From: an uncultured Rhodopila sp.
Lineage (GTDB): Bacteria > Pseudomonadota > Alphaproteobacteria > Acetobacterales > Acetobacteraceae
Assembly (NCBI RefSeq): GCF_903915725.1
Contig: NZ_CAIWTY010000105.1
Span: 1-64,000 of the forward strand
Direction of reading: 5' to 3'
DNA: 64,000 nucleotides
Of the stretch, positions 16,568-25,949 are shown piece after piece. The notes beneath the pieces are model-generated. The model was not told where the DNA came from. It did not search any database and saw nothing but the letters and a program-made list of their open reading frames with translations. The translations under genes and the position numbers were made by a program. The first letter of the stretch is position 1; each line of letters starts with the position of its first letter.

Positions 16568-18744
16568 CCGTCAGTCCGACCGCCCTGTTCAACCTGCTGC
16601 CCGCGATCCTGCGCATCCGGGACGCAACCAGCCAGTCGGTCACGCCCGGCCTGCTGACCCCGGCCAACCGCGCGCTGCTGGCCGATCTTCTGGCGAAGCA
16701 GGCCTCCGGACCTTTGAGTGCCGCCGACGCGCAGAGCCTGGCGTACCTGCAACGCCAGGCCATGGCCGGCCCGCTCGCGAGCCTGCTCGCGGTGCTGACC
16801 GAGCAGGTCGCGGTGCTGCAGGAAGACCTGGATCAGCTCTACGATGATCAGTTCATCGAAACCTGCGCCAACTGGGTGGCGCCCTACATCGGCGACCTCA
16901 TCGGCTACCAGCCGCTGCACGGCGTTACCGCCGCCATCTCCAGCCCGCGCGCCGAGGTCGCCCACACCATCGGCTACCGCCGGCGCAAAGGCACGATTAC
17001 CGTGCTCGAACAACTGGCGCGCGACGTCACCGGCTGGAACGCCACGGCGGTGGAGTTCTTCCAGCGCCTCGTCGTCACGCAATACATCAACCACATCCGT
17101 CCGCAGTGCGCCGCCACGCCGGACTTCCGCCGCTGGGAAGCTCTCGAGCGCGTCGGCACCGCCTTCGATCCGATCATGCGCAGCGTCGAGGTCCGCCGCA
17201 TCGGGAGCGGACGGGGCCGCTACAACATCCCCAATATCGGCATTTTTCTCTGGACGCTTGGCCCCTATAGCCTGACCAGGTCTCCCGCGGTCAGCGCGGA
17301 CGCGCTGCGCTGGCGCTTTCACCCGCTTGGCATCGACACCCAACTCTATACCGCGCCGCTGACCGAGACGCAGGTGACGCAACTCGCGACGCCGCTGAAC
17401 GTGCCGGCGCCAATCAGCCGCCGCGTCCTCAACGCGCGCCCGGCGGACTACTACACCGGCGCCGACAACATACGCCGCAGCCTGCGCCTGTATGTCGGTC
17501 CGGCCGGCGCGGTCAACGCGGTGCCGGCCGCCTCGATCCGCGTCTGCAATCTCTCGGACGTTGGCACGGGCTGGAACGGCATGCCGCCCGCCGGCATCTA
17601 CGCCATTGACCCGGTGCTGGGACGCATCGCGCTGCCGCCCGGCCTGGCCGCCAATACGCTTGTCCAGGTCGACTTCACCTATGCCTTCAGCGCCGACATC
17701 GGCGGCGGCGAATACGAACGCGCCGCGTCCTTTGCCAGCACGGCGACGCCGCCGCACCTAGTGCATGTGCCGGCGGATCACCCGACCATCGCGGCGGCGC
17801 TGACCGCGCTGAGTGGGGCCGGCGTGATCGAGATCACCGACAGCGGCCGTTACGCGGAGACCCTGACGATCGCTGCCTCGGCCAACAGCCAGGTCGAACT
17901 GCGCGCGGCGGATGGCGCCAGCCCCACCCTGATCGCGGGCGGGCCGCTGACGCTGAGCGGCGGTGCCGGTTCGTCCATCGTGCTCAATGGACTGCGCATC
18001 GCCGGCGCGCCGGTGCAGGTCGCCGCGGCGGCGGGGAACGCGCTCGGCCATTTGAGTATCAGCCATTGCACGCTGGTGCCGGGCATCAGCCTCAAGCCCG
18101 ACGGCAGTCCGGCAACCCCCGGGACCGCCAGCCTGAGCGTCGCGCTGCCCGATATCGCGGTCGCCATCGACCACTCGATTCTCGGCGCGATCAACGCCGT
18201 CGCCAGCGCGACGATCGGCATTGCCGACAGCATCGTCGATGCCACCGCGACCACCGGCGTCGCCTACGCCGCGCTCGACGGCGCAAGCCCGGGTGCGACC
18301 CTTAGCCTCAGCGCCTGCACCGTCATCGGCAAGGTCAACGCCCGGCAACTGACGCTGGTGACCGATTCGATCCTGCTCGCCGCGCTGGCGCCTGGCGATG
18401 CGTGGACATTCCCGGTGAACGCCGCCCGCCGCCAGGAAGGGTGCGTGCGCTTCAGCTACGTCCCGGCCAACGCCCGGGTGCCACGCCGCTACGAGTGCCT
18501 GCCGGAGTCGGCCCCGACGCCGCGGGATGCGCTGCCGCGCTTCACCTCGCTGCGCTACGGTGTCGCCGCCTATGCTCAAATCGCCACCACGGCCGGCGCC
18601 AGCCTGCAAAGCGGCGCCGATGACGAGGGCCAGCCGGGCGCCTTTCACGCGGTCTATCAGCCGCAACGGCAAACCAACCTTCAGATCCGGCTCGGCGAGT
18701 ATCTGCGCACCAGCCTGGAAGCCGGTATTTTCCATGACAGCTAG
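16564..18744 (+). CDS. gpI-like tail protein with C-terminal beta-helix
   Basis: The 726-residue protein begins with a P2 gpI-type domain (1-200) containing ILRIRDATS, VLQEDLDQLYDDQFIETCANW, PYIGDLIGYQPLHG and RKGTITVLEQLARDVTGW. From about 395 it becomes repetitive beta-helix sequence (ISHCTLVPG, IDHSILGAI, IADSIVDA), and it ends with LRYGVAAYAQIA, GADDEGQPGAFHAVYQPQR and a short helix conserved in eCIS proteins of this slot. It probably links the wedges to peripheral fibres. ATG 16564 overlaps the upstream stop. Confidence 0.82.
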   Translation: MTVSPTALFNLLPAILRIRDATSQSVTPGLLTPANRALLADLLAKQASGPLSAADAQSLAYLQRQAMAGPLASLLAVLTEQVAVLQEDLDQLYDDQFIETCANWVAPYIGDLIGYQPLHGVTAAISSPRAEVAHTIGYRRRKGTITVLEQLARDVTGWNATAVEFFQRLVVTQYINHIRPQCAATPDFRRWEALERVGTAFDPIMRSVEVRRIGSGRGRYNIPNIGIFLWTLGPYSLTRSPAVSADALRWRFHPLGIDTQLYTAPLTETQVTQLATPLNVPAPISRRVLNARPADYYTGADNIRRSLRLYVGPAGAVNAVPAASIRVCNLSDVGTGWNGMPPAGIYAIDPVLGRIALPPGLAANTLVQVDFTYAFSADIGGGEYERAASFASTATPPHLVHVPADHPTIAAALTALSGAGVIEITDSGRYAETLTIAASANSQVELRAADGASPTLIAGGPLTLSGGAGSSIVLNGLRIAGAPVQVAAAAGNALGHLSISHCTLVPGISLKPDGSPATPGTASLSVALPDIAVAIDHSILGAINAVASATIGIADSIVDATATTGVAYAALDGASPGATLSLSACTVIGKVNARQLTLVTDSILLAALAPGDAWTFPVNAARRQEGCVRFSYVPANARVPRRYECLPESAPTPRDALPRFTSLRYGVAAYAQIATTAGASLQSGADDEGQPGAFHAVYQPQRQTNLQIRLGEYLRTSLEAGIFHDS

Positions 18745-18786
18745 ACGCGCGCACGGCCAGACAGCCAGCGAGCCAGGGAGCAATCC

Positions 18787-21700
18787 ATGAGCGGTGACTA
18801 CAGCCGGTTCGGGTTCGATCCGACCAGGAATTACGCCAGCGTGCTGCTTCAGCAGGGCCGCCCGCTGACTGACCGCGACTGGAACGACCAGTCGGTCCTG
18901 ACCGCGCGGCGCGACCAGGCCGCGGCATTCGATACAATGGGCCAGGCCGTCGTGCCAGCCTCGACGCCCGGTGGCTTCGCCATCAGCTTCGACAGCACCG
19001 GCAAGCTGCAAATCGGCCGAGGGCGCATGTATGTCGACGGCCTTCTGGTGGAAAACCACGGCACCGGCCTTCAGAGTTTCGATCCGGTGCTGGGGGAAAA
19101 TTTCGGCGGCAGTCCGACCCCGTATTCCGCCCAGCCCTATATGCCGAATGCGCCGGCCTTGCCGGCCAGCGGACAGATTGCCATCGCCTACCTGGATGTC
19201 TGGGAACGCGAGGTCACCCGGCTAGAGGATCCGCTGCTGGTCGAACCCGCCCTCGGCGTCGATACCACCACGCGGCGGCAGACCGTCTGGCAGGTGCGTT
19301 TCCTCGGCGGCCAGGCGGCGGGCACCACCTGCGCGACGCCAGTCAGCTTGCCCGCCCCGTCAGGCGGCCGGCTGAGCACCGCGGCGAAGCCGGTTCCGGG
19401 CCAGTCCAACCCCTGCATCATCCCGCCATCGGCCGGCTACACGGGGCTTGAGAACCAACTTTACCGGATCGAGATCCAGCAGGGTGGCGCGCCGGGCACC
19501 GCCACCTTCAAGTGGTCGCGCGACAATGCGTCCGTCGAGGCCCGCGTGCTGCGCTTCGTCGATCTCTCGCACATCGTCGTGGACAGTGTCGGCCGCGACG
19601 ATGTGCTGCGCTTCTCCGACGGCGACTGGATCGAGATCACCGACGACTGGCGCGAATTCAGCCAGACCCCTGGCGAGCTGCACCGCATCACCGTGGGCGG
19701 CGGCGTTGACGACGCCACCCGCACGATCACGCTGGATACACCGGTCACCGCCGGGCTGTTCCCGACCGACGCACAGGGCAACCTGACGGCGTCACGCAAC
19801 ACGCGCATCCGCCGCTGGGACCAGCAGGGCAAGGTCCTCGACCAGAACGGCAATACGTACGTTGATCTTGGCGCCGCCGGCAGCACCGGCGTCATCACCG
19901 TTCCGGCGGCATCCGGCACCTCGATCCTGCTGGAGAACGGTGTGCTGGCGAGCTTCGCCATCGATCCGTCGGGCGGAGCGTTCCAACCTTTCGACTACTG
20001 GGTGTTCGCCGCCCGGGCCAATGACGGCACGGTCGAAACGTTGCTGTCCGCGCCGCCGCGCGGCATCCGCCATCATTACGCCAGGCTGGCGGTCGTCACC
20101 TTCCCCGGCACCGTTACCGCGGACTGCCGGGTGTCCTGGCCACCCGTGGGCAACTGCGACGGCTGCGGCTGCACCGCCAGCGTCACCCCGCTGACTCACC
20201 AGAACGGCACCTACACAATACAGAAGGCGGTGGACGACGTCAGCAAGACCGGCGGCACCGTCTGCCTGACGGCCGGCAGCTACGCGCTGACCGCACCGGT
20301 CACTATCGGCGCGGTGGCATCGCTGCGCATCGTCGGCGAGGGCGAGGCCACCATCATCACCGCCGCTTCCACGGCGTTCAGCATCACCGGCGGCGGCGAC
20401 ATCAGGCTGGAGGAGTTGCAGATCACCGGCGGCGCCAGCCTGGCTGTCAACGGTGCCTCCTCGATCCAGGTCGACCAGACCGCCAGCCTGACCATCAACC
20501 GCGTCGTCTTCGTGCTGACGCCGACAGCGAACACCGGCGCGGCCATCGCGTTTGGCAGCCTGCCCATCGGCGCGACGGTGACGAACTGCACCATCACCGC
20601 GCCGTCCGGCATTGTCTATACGCCGCCGGCGGCACCGGCATCCGTTACGGGCGCACCGGCAGCCGCGCCGGCGCCGGGCGCGGTTTACCTGGTCGTGCGG
20701 GATAACCTGTTCCAGAGCTCGCTCGACGCCGTCACCATCTTCGGCCAGACCGCCAGCAGCGCCCTGGTGGAGATCAAGGACAATCGCATCAATGGGTGCG
20801 TCCTGTGGGGTATCGGCCTGCAGTTCCCCGGCATTGTGCTGTCATCGGTGCGCGTCGAGGCCAATTTCATCACCACCTTCGGCTACGGCATCGCCGGCAG
20901 CGCCAACGGCTTTCGTATCCTGGACAACGATATCGGTTTCTTCGGAGCCGCGGGCGGGACGCAGGACGGCATCATGCTTTGGTCGCTCTATACCACTGGC
21001 ATCGTCCTGGCGGATTGCGAGATCTCCGGCAATCGGATTGGCGGCTTCGGCGGCGGCGGTGTGGCGATCCGCTCGCCGGTCAATCGCGCGATCATTGAAC
21101 GCAACCAGATCGGGCCGGTGGGTGACGGCATCGTGCTTCAGTACACCAACAGCGTGCTGACCCTCCCCACCGCCGCGATCACGATCGAGAACAACCAGAT
21201 CGCCGATGTCGGCCTGCCCGCGGCCAGCGCTGACGCCGCGCGCAGCGTGATCGCCGCCGGCATCTGGGTGAACCAGGCGGCGTCCGTCCATGTCGCCCAC
21301 AACACGATCCTGCGTGTCGGCCTGTTTCTGCCGGTCGCGCAGGGGCGCGTCGGGATTTTCATCGTGGCCAGTGATCGCGCCGCGGTCTCCGGCAACGAAG
21401 TGTCCGATGTCGGGCCCGTGGGGGACTTTGTCGGTCCGTCGACCGGCATAGCGGTCGTGACGCCGTTCGGCGGTGTCGACATCACCGGTAACCTGTCACG
21501 CCGCTTCAGCCCGGGTTTGGGTGTGACGACGGTGGACAGTTCGGACTGGACGCCGTTGCTGGTGCTCGGTCCGGCACCGGCGGCCACGGACAAGACGTAC
21601 ATCCCGATCTCCAGCCGCTTCGCCACCACCTTCGTCAGGACAATCAATCCCATCGCGCTCAATCTGAGCGGGGCGCTGAAACTCAACACCGCCGCGAATA

Positions 21701-22182
21701 CCACCGTGATCCGCTCCGCCATGATGGTCGCTTCCACGAACGCCACCGGCGCCGTGGCCGCCGCCACGAGCGCCGCCGCCGCTGCCGCCGTCGCGGCATC
21801 CGCGCCGCCGGTCGTCGTGCGGCCGGCCCCGGTGCCAAAGCCGGCGCCGATCCGCGTCGCGGCGCGGGGCAACCAGCTTGAGGGCTACGGCAGCCAGGCG
21901 GTGGTGTTGATCCATGGTCAGACCGACTGCGTATTTTCCGACAATCATTGCGCCCTTGAGACTCCGGCCAACCAGACGGTCAGCAATTCCGATGTCCTGC
22001 TCTCCGCGCTGACGGTCGTGGCCAGCGGTAACCGGGTCACCGGAGGGCCTGTGGCGATGAGCGTGTTGGCACCTTCGCCCACAGCGTGCAGCATTGTCGG
22101 CAATCTGACCCTGGGCACCATCACCTTGAACGGCGCCGCGCTGGGGGCGCCCTGGGCGGCGCTGAACATCGGCGGGGGCTAA
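18787..22182 (+). CDS. DUF6519 protein with long right-handed beta-helix, candidate fibre or effector
   Basis: The 1131-residue protein opens with a DUF6519 signature (MSGDYSRFGFDPTRNYASVL, LQQGRPLTDRDWNDQ), then a beta-rich middle. From about residue 475 it forms a pectin-lyase-like parallel helix with many N-x-I/G-N turns (IKDNRINGC, ISGNRIGGFG, IENNQIADVG, VSGNEVSDVG). An Ala/Pro linker at roughly 980-1025 precedes a last helix segment. No catalytic signature, signal peptide or membrane segment is seen. As the last gene it may be a receptor-binding or decorating fibre (Afp13 slot) or a surface glycan hydrolase. Its stop overlaps that of the convergent activator gene. Confidence 0.8.
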   Translation: MSGDYSRFGFDPTRNYASVLLQQGRPLTDRDWNDQSVLTARRDQAAAFDTMGQAVVPASTPGGFAISFDSTGKLQIGRGRMYVDGLLVENHGTGLQSFDPVLGENFGGSPTPYSAQPYMPNAPALPASGQIAIAYLDVWEREVTRLEDPLLVEPALGVDTTTRRQTVWQVRFLGGQAAGTTCATPVSLPAPSGGRLSTAAKPVPGQSNPCIIPPSAGYTGLENQLYRIEIQQGGAPGTATFKWSRDNASVEARVLRFVDLSHIVVDSVGRDDVLRFSDGDWIEITDDWREFSQTPGELHRITVGGGVDDATRTITLDTPVTAGLFPTDAQGNLTASRNTRIRRWDQQGKVLDQNGNTYVDLGAAGSTGVITVPAASGTSILLENGVLASFAIDPSGGAFQPFDYWVFAARANDGTVETLLSAPPRGIRHHYARLAVVTFPGTVTADCRVSWPPVGNCDGCGCTASVTPLTHQNGTYTIQKAVDDVSKTGGTVCLTAGSYALTAPVTIGAVASLRIVGEGEATIITAASTAFSITGGGDIRLEELQITGGASLAVNGASSIQVDQTASLTINRVVFVLTPTANTGAAIAFGSLPIGATVTNCTITAPSGIVYTPPAAPASVTGAPAAAPAPGAVYLVVRDNLFQSSLDAVTIFGQTASSALVEIKDNRINGCVLWGIGLQFPGIVLSSVRVEANFITTFGYGIAGSANGFRILDNDIGFFGAAGGTQDGIMLWSLYTTGIVLADCEISGNRIGGFGGGGVAIRSPVNRAIIERNQIGPVGDGIVLQYTNSVLTLPTAAITIENNQIADVGLPAASADAARSVIAAGIWVNQAASVHVAHNTILRVGLFLPVAQGRVGIFIVASDRAAVSGNEVSDVGPVGDFVGPSTGIAVVTPFGGVDITGNLSRRFSPGLGVTTVDSSDWTPLLVLGPAPAATDKTYIPISSRFATTFVRTINPIALNLSGALKLNTAANTTVIRSAMMVASTNATGAVAAATSAAAAAAVAASAPPVVVRPAPVPKPAPIRVAARGNQLEGYGSQAVVLIHGQTDCVFSDNHCALETPANQTVSNSDVLLSALTVVASGNRVTGGPVAMSVLAPSPTACSIVGNLTLGTITLNGAALGAPWAALNIGGG

Positions 22183-23183
22183 CCGCCGATGCCGTGCTTC
22201 CTTACCAGCTTGTTCAGCGTGCTCCGATCCTTGCCGCAGATCTTGGCGGCTTCGGAAACATTGCCCCCGGTCATGTCCAGCAGCCGCCGGATGTAGTTCC
22301 TCTCGAACTGCGCTACCGCGATTGCCTTGGCAGAGCGGAAACACAGAGCCGGATCGGCAGCGGCGCTGTCCGTTGCGGCTGCGGTGCCTGCCCATGCCCC
22401 GATCTCGATGCAGGCGCTGTCGTCGAGCAGGATCTGTTGCAGCGCAAAATTCTCGACTTCGCGCACGTTCCCCGGCCAGTTATAGGCGCGCAAGCGGGCG
22501 ATCATCCCGGGGTCGAGCGGTGAGGCCGGGCGGCGATATTGCGCGGCAAACCGGCTACGAAAGTATTTGGTTATCAGCACGGCGTCGTCCTCCCGGTCGC
22601 GCAGGGCGGGCATTGTCACGCGCAGCACGCCGAAGCGGAACAGCAGGTCGGATCGGAACTCCCCCCGCCGGACCATTTGCTCCATGTCGGCGTTGGTTGC
22701 GGCGATGACACGGATATTGGCCGGCCGCATCAGGTGGCCGCCAACCGGGCGGTACTGATGGTCTTGCAGAAATCGTAACAAGACCACCTGCGCACGGAGT
22801 GTCATTGTTTCGATCTCATCGAAAAACAGCGTGCCGCCTTCGGCCTGCGCGATCAAACCCCGGTTGGCTCGTTTCGCATCGGTGAAGGCGCCCTGCTCGT
22901 GCCCGAACAGTTCGCTTTCCAGCAGGCTATCCGGCAAAGCGCCGCAGTTGACCGGCACGAAGCCGAAATCCCGCCGCGGACTGAGGTAATGCAGCGCCCT
23001 GGCGGCGAGTTCCTTGCCGGTACCGGTCTCACCCAGGATCAGGACGCCTGCGTCGACCTCCGCGATGCGTTCGATCCGTCTCAAGGCGCCTAAAAATGCC
23101 CGCGATTCACCCAGCAGATTGAGGCGCGCGAACGTTTCGGATGATTTCAAGCCCTGCGAGGGGACAGTGATTTCGTGCTTCAT
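22179..23183 (-). CDS. Sigma-54-dependent activator without receiver domain
   Basis: The 334-residue bacterial enhancer-binding protein has only about 25 residues ahead of the AAA+ domain, so it has no receiver, GAF or PAS sensor. Walker A GETGTGKE is at 51-58, the sigma-54 contact loop reads GAFTDA (98-103) instead of the usual GAFTGA, and Walker B GGTLFFDEIE is at 116-125. NWPGNVREVENF and a C-terminal Fis-type HTH (NVSEAAKICGKDRSTLNKLV) complete it. Without a sensor, activity is probably set by expression level or a partner protein. It lies tail-to-tail with the eCIS operon, which has a sigma-54 promoter, so it is the likely activator. Confidence 0.93.
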   Translation of the reverse strand: MKHEITVPSQGLKSSETFARLNLLGESRAFLGALRRIERIAEVDAGVLILGETGTGKELAARALHYLSPRRDFGFVPVNCGALPDSLLESELFGHEQGAFTDAKRANRGLIAQAEGGTLFFDEIETMTLRAQVVLLRFLQDHQYRPVGGHLMRPANIRVIAATNADMEQMVRRGEFRSDLLFRFGVLRVTMPALRDREDDAVLITKYFRSRFAAQYRRPASPLDPGMIARLRAYNWPGNVREVENFALQQILLDDSACIEIGAWAGTAAATDSAAADPALCFRSAKAIAVAQFERNYIRRLLDMTGGNVSEAAKICGKDRSTLNKLVRKHGIGG

Positions 23184-24528
23184 GACACCCCCTTGCTGCC
23201 GTCAGCCGGTCTTTGCTGAGCTGCGAATGTTGCCGCCTTTATCCGGTCTTGCGCGTTGGCTCCGACATCGTTGGACAACCAGGAACGTTGCTTTCGGACT
23301 TATTGGTTCGGCGTCGACCCATCGGCTAACGGGCAGTCGGGCCGGAGTTCATTGACACGGGCCGCTTGTGTGACGATGACCCGGAAATCGAGTGTCAGCC
23401 AGCATCCGTGGCATGGCGTCAGAAAGAAACCGTCTCACTGCGGCGCCGTCGTCACCACCCCGTTTGCCGGCAATTTGCAATGGAGGCGGAATGGCCCGGA
23501 CGGCGACGCCCGGATCAGGCGGGACGCACAGGGGGAACATCCTCAACGGCGCCGCCCCGCGATACCCGCCGGCGCCGCCGCGTCGCGAAAGCGCAGATCG
23601 ACCTAAACTGGTTGTAACGCTCACGTTCCTCGCCGCCTCCCGATTTTTTGCAGCCAGGCAAACAGAATTGCAGGATCGTCCGCCGGCCGCGGGTCGTTTA
23701 AGTATTCAACATCATTATACCGACACCAGTTCGTACCGCAAGTGACGTGGTTCACCCCCGGCGGAGAGCCGGTCGGGCATCCGCGGAGCGGTGCAGGGCG
23801 AGCGCGTGAATTAATTCTGACATTTGCCGCGGTAGGTTGAAGCTACGTATTCATACCAATATCGCATGGAGACGCATCTCCAGCTTACGCGCTGCCCCGG
23901 GAAAGGGTATCCAGACCCTCCCACAACCGGCGGAATTATCTCCTGGCGTCGCGTGAGGCTGTTACAGCGGCGGGCGAAGGGCGCCATAGGGTGGGAACCG
24001 ACTTCGGGTGCCAGACCGGCGTCGAAGCCGGCGGCAAAGCGCCCGGTGATCGCGGTTCCCTTCGCCTCGCGTCCCTCGGAATGGCGCTTTTCGTTGCGCT
24101 GCCTCGATCGCCCCGCGATGGCGCGCCAGCAGGCCCGCGGCGCGGCAGAGGCGGGTAACTGGCAACGAGGCGATGTCGAAGTCGGCATGGAGCGGCTCCG
24201 GCGTAGCGTTGCGCGAGGGTTTCGATAGCCTGCGGTTCGGCGAGCCGGCCGGACTGTCCGGCGAGCAAGGCATCAATGCGGCGGCAAAGCCGTGGCCAAT
24301 CATCCGACCGCGGCTCGCGTCAAACGGTCATCAGGATCTTTAGCTCATCATAATGTAATTGTTTTACAATGAAAGCTTGAACAGGATATATCGATATCAG
24401 CATATAACCCGGTCTCATTACGTTTATTTTATGTTTGCTGCGAAATATGGTTAATCGGCGGAGATCCGTGGTCCAGCTTTTCTTGCCTTATGCAGGCAAT
24501 GACGAACACAGTAAGCACTGGCCCCGCT
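23184..24528. other. 1.3-kb stretch with no supported gene, AT-rich island near 24340-24440
   Basis: This stretch would hold the promoter of the sigma-54 activator (upstream of 23183 on the minus strand). Several short frames occur on both strands but none shows a recognisable family, and their compositions (Arg/Pro/Ala-rich) look like non-coding high-GC DNA. A minus-strand reading at about 24300-23960 has protein-like stretches (RLCRAAGLLARHRGAIEAAQ; DALLAGQSGRLAEPQAIETL) split over two frames, which could be a decayed gene. From 24340 to 24440 the sequence becomes strongly AT-rich, including ATTGT-TTT-ACAAT (24358-24370). Confidence 0.5.
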
Positions 24529-25812
24529 TCAATGCCCCGCCGCATCCAGCACCGGTCCTCTCAACCGCGCGGGTCTATGCAGCGTCAGCGTCAACAGCCC
24601 GCCCGCCAGCAGCGCAATCGCCATGAACGCAAACGACGCGCTTGACGTGCCCGTCGCCCCGTTCAGCCAGCCCACCACATACGACCCGACAAACGAACCC
24701 AGTGCCCCGCAGCAATTGATCAGCGCGATCGCCCCGCCGGCCACGTTGCGAGGCAGCATCTCGGCGATCAGCGCGAAATACGGGCCATAGGGCGCATACA
24801 TCGCGCCACCGGCCAGAACCAGCAGCCCATAGCTCAGCCAGTAGTTCGAACTGCCCAGCAGATACGACCCGTAAAACGCAACGGCCCCGATGAGCAGAAA
24901 CGGCCAGACGAAGATTTTCCGCTCGCCCCGGCGATCGGAGAAGAACGACGTCGCCACCATCAGGATCGCCGCCGCCAAATATGGACCCGCGGCGAGCCAG
25001 CCCACCGAAACGATCGACAGCCCGCTTCCGGTCTTCAGCATCGACGGCAGCCAGATCACAAATCCGTAAACACCAATGCTCCAGCAGAAATACTGCATCG
25101 CCAGGATGATCACCGCGGGCGTGCGGAACGCCGCGGCATAGTTCTTCACCGGCGCGAAGGCGCGTTGCTCTTCCTCAAGCTTCTGCTCCAATGGCGCACG
25201 CTCCGCCGGATCGAGCCATTTCGCCTCGCTCGGCCAGTCCGCCACCATGCGCCGCCAGACGAACGCCCAGATGATCGGCGGCGCGCCCTCGATGATGAAC
25301 ATGCCCCGCCAGCCGAACGCCTGGACCAGGTAGCCCGACACGATCGACATCCACAGTACGGTGATCGGATTGCCGAGAATCAGGAACGTATTGGCGCGGG
25401 ACCGCTCGGCCTTGGTGAACCAGTGGCTGAGAAAGATCAGCATGCCCGGCAGCACCACGCTCTCCATAACGCCGAGTAGGAAGCGATCGACGTAGAGCAT
25501 CCGGACGTCTGTCAGCAGGCCTGTCGCGGCGGCAAAGATGCCCCACAGGATCAGGCTCCAGAAGATCAGGTTCTTGGCGCTATACTTCTGCGCGTAGTAG
25601 GCCGCCGGCACCTGGAAGAAGAAGTAGCCGAGGAAAAACAGCGCCCCGAGCAGCGATCCCGCCTCCGGCGTAATGTGCAGATCGGTTGCCATTCCGCCGG
25701 CGGCCCCGAAGCTATAGTTCGCCCGATCGACGTAGGCGAGGCTGTAGGTGATGAACGCAATCGGAATGAGCCTCGCCCACCGGCCCGAATAACCGCGATC
25801 GACTGACGTCAT
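24529..25812 (-). CDS. MFS transporter, anion:cation symporter (ACS) type
   Basis: The 427-residue inner-membrane carrier has about 12 membrane helices. Diagnostic ACS features are the N-terminal YSLAYVDRANYSFGAAGGM, GYFFFQVPAAYYAQKYSAKN after helix 2, MESVVLPGMLIFLSHWF, and a long cytoplasmic loop with the WP-containing segment between helices 6 and 7. Relatives carry organic anions such as tartrate, galactonate or phthalate. It diverges from a 2-hydroxyacid dehydrogenase gene across about 137 bases, suggesting uptake of a hydroxy- or sugar acid; the substrate is not decided by sequence. Confidence 0.88.
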   Translation of the reverse strand: MTSVDRGYSGRWARLIPIAFITYSLAYVDRANYSFGAAGGMATDLHITPEAGSLLGALFFLGYFFFQVPAAYYAQKYSAKNLIFWSLILWGIFAAATGLLTDVRMLYVDRFLLGVMESVVLPGMLIFLSHWFTKAERSRANTFLILGNPITVLWMSIVSGYLVQAFGWRGMFIIEGAPPIIWAFVWRRMVADWPSEAKWLDPAERAPLEQKLEEEQRAFAPVKNYAAAFRTPAVIILAMQYFCWSIGVYGFVIWLPSMLKTGSGLSIVSVGWLAAGPYLAAAILMVATSFFSDRRGERKIFVWPFLLIGAVAFYGSYLLGSSNYWLSYGLLVLAGGAMYAPYGPYFALIAEMLPRNVAGGAIALINCCGALGSFVGSYVVGWLNGATGTSSASFAFMAIALLAGGLLTLTLHRPARLRGPVLDAAGH

Positions 25813-25949
25813 GATGTGGTTCCCCCGGGAACCGAAACGGCGTTGTCGCGTTGCGGTTTCTTGCCCGCGGCCGGAATACCGGCAAGGATCGTCAAATCCG
25901 CCGCCGTGCGATCACGTGGCGCGGCTCGCGACACGATAGGAGGCTGTCC

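Noticed and set aside
493-22182. Prophage or type VI secretion system
   Set aside because: There is no capsid, portal, terminase, lysis, integrase or TssJLM membrane complex; the AAA+ ATPase and DUF4255 cap genes mark an eCIS instead.
24358-24370. ATTGT-TTT-ACAAT hairpin as a terminator
   Set aside because: The 5-bp AT stem is too weak and no T-run follows; it is simply part of the AT-rich island.
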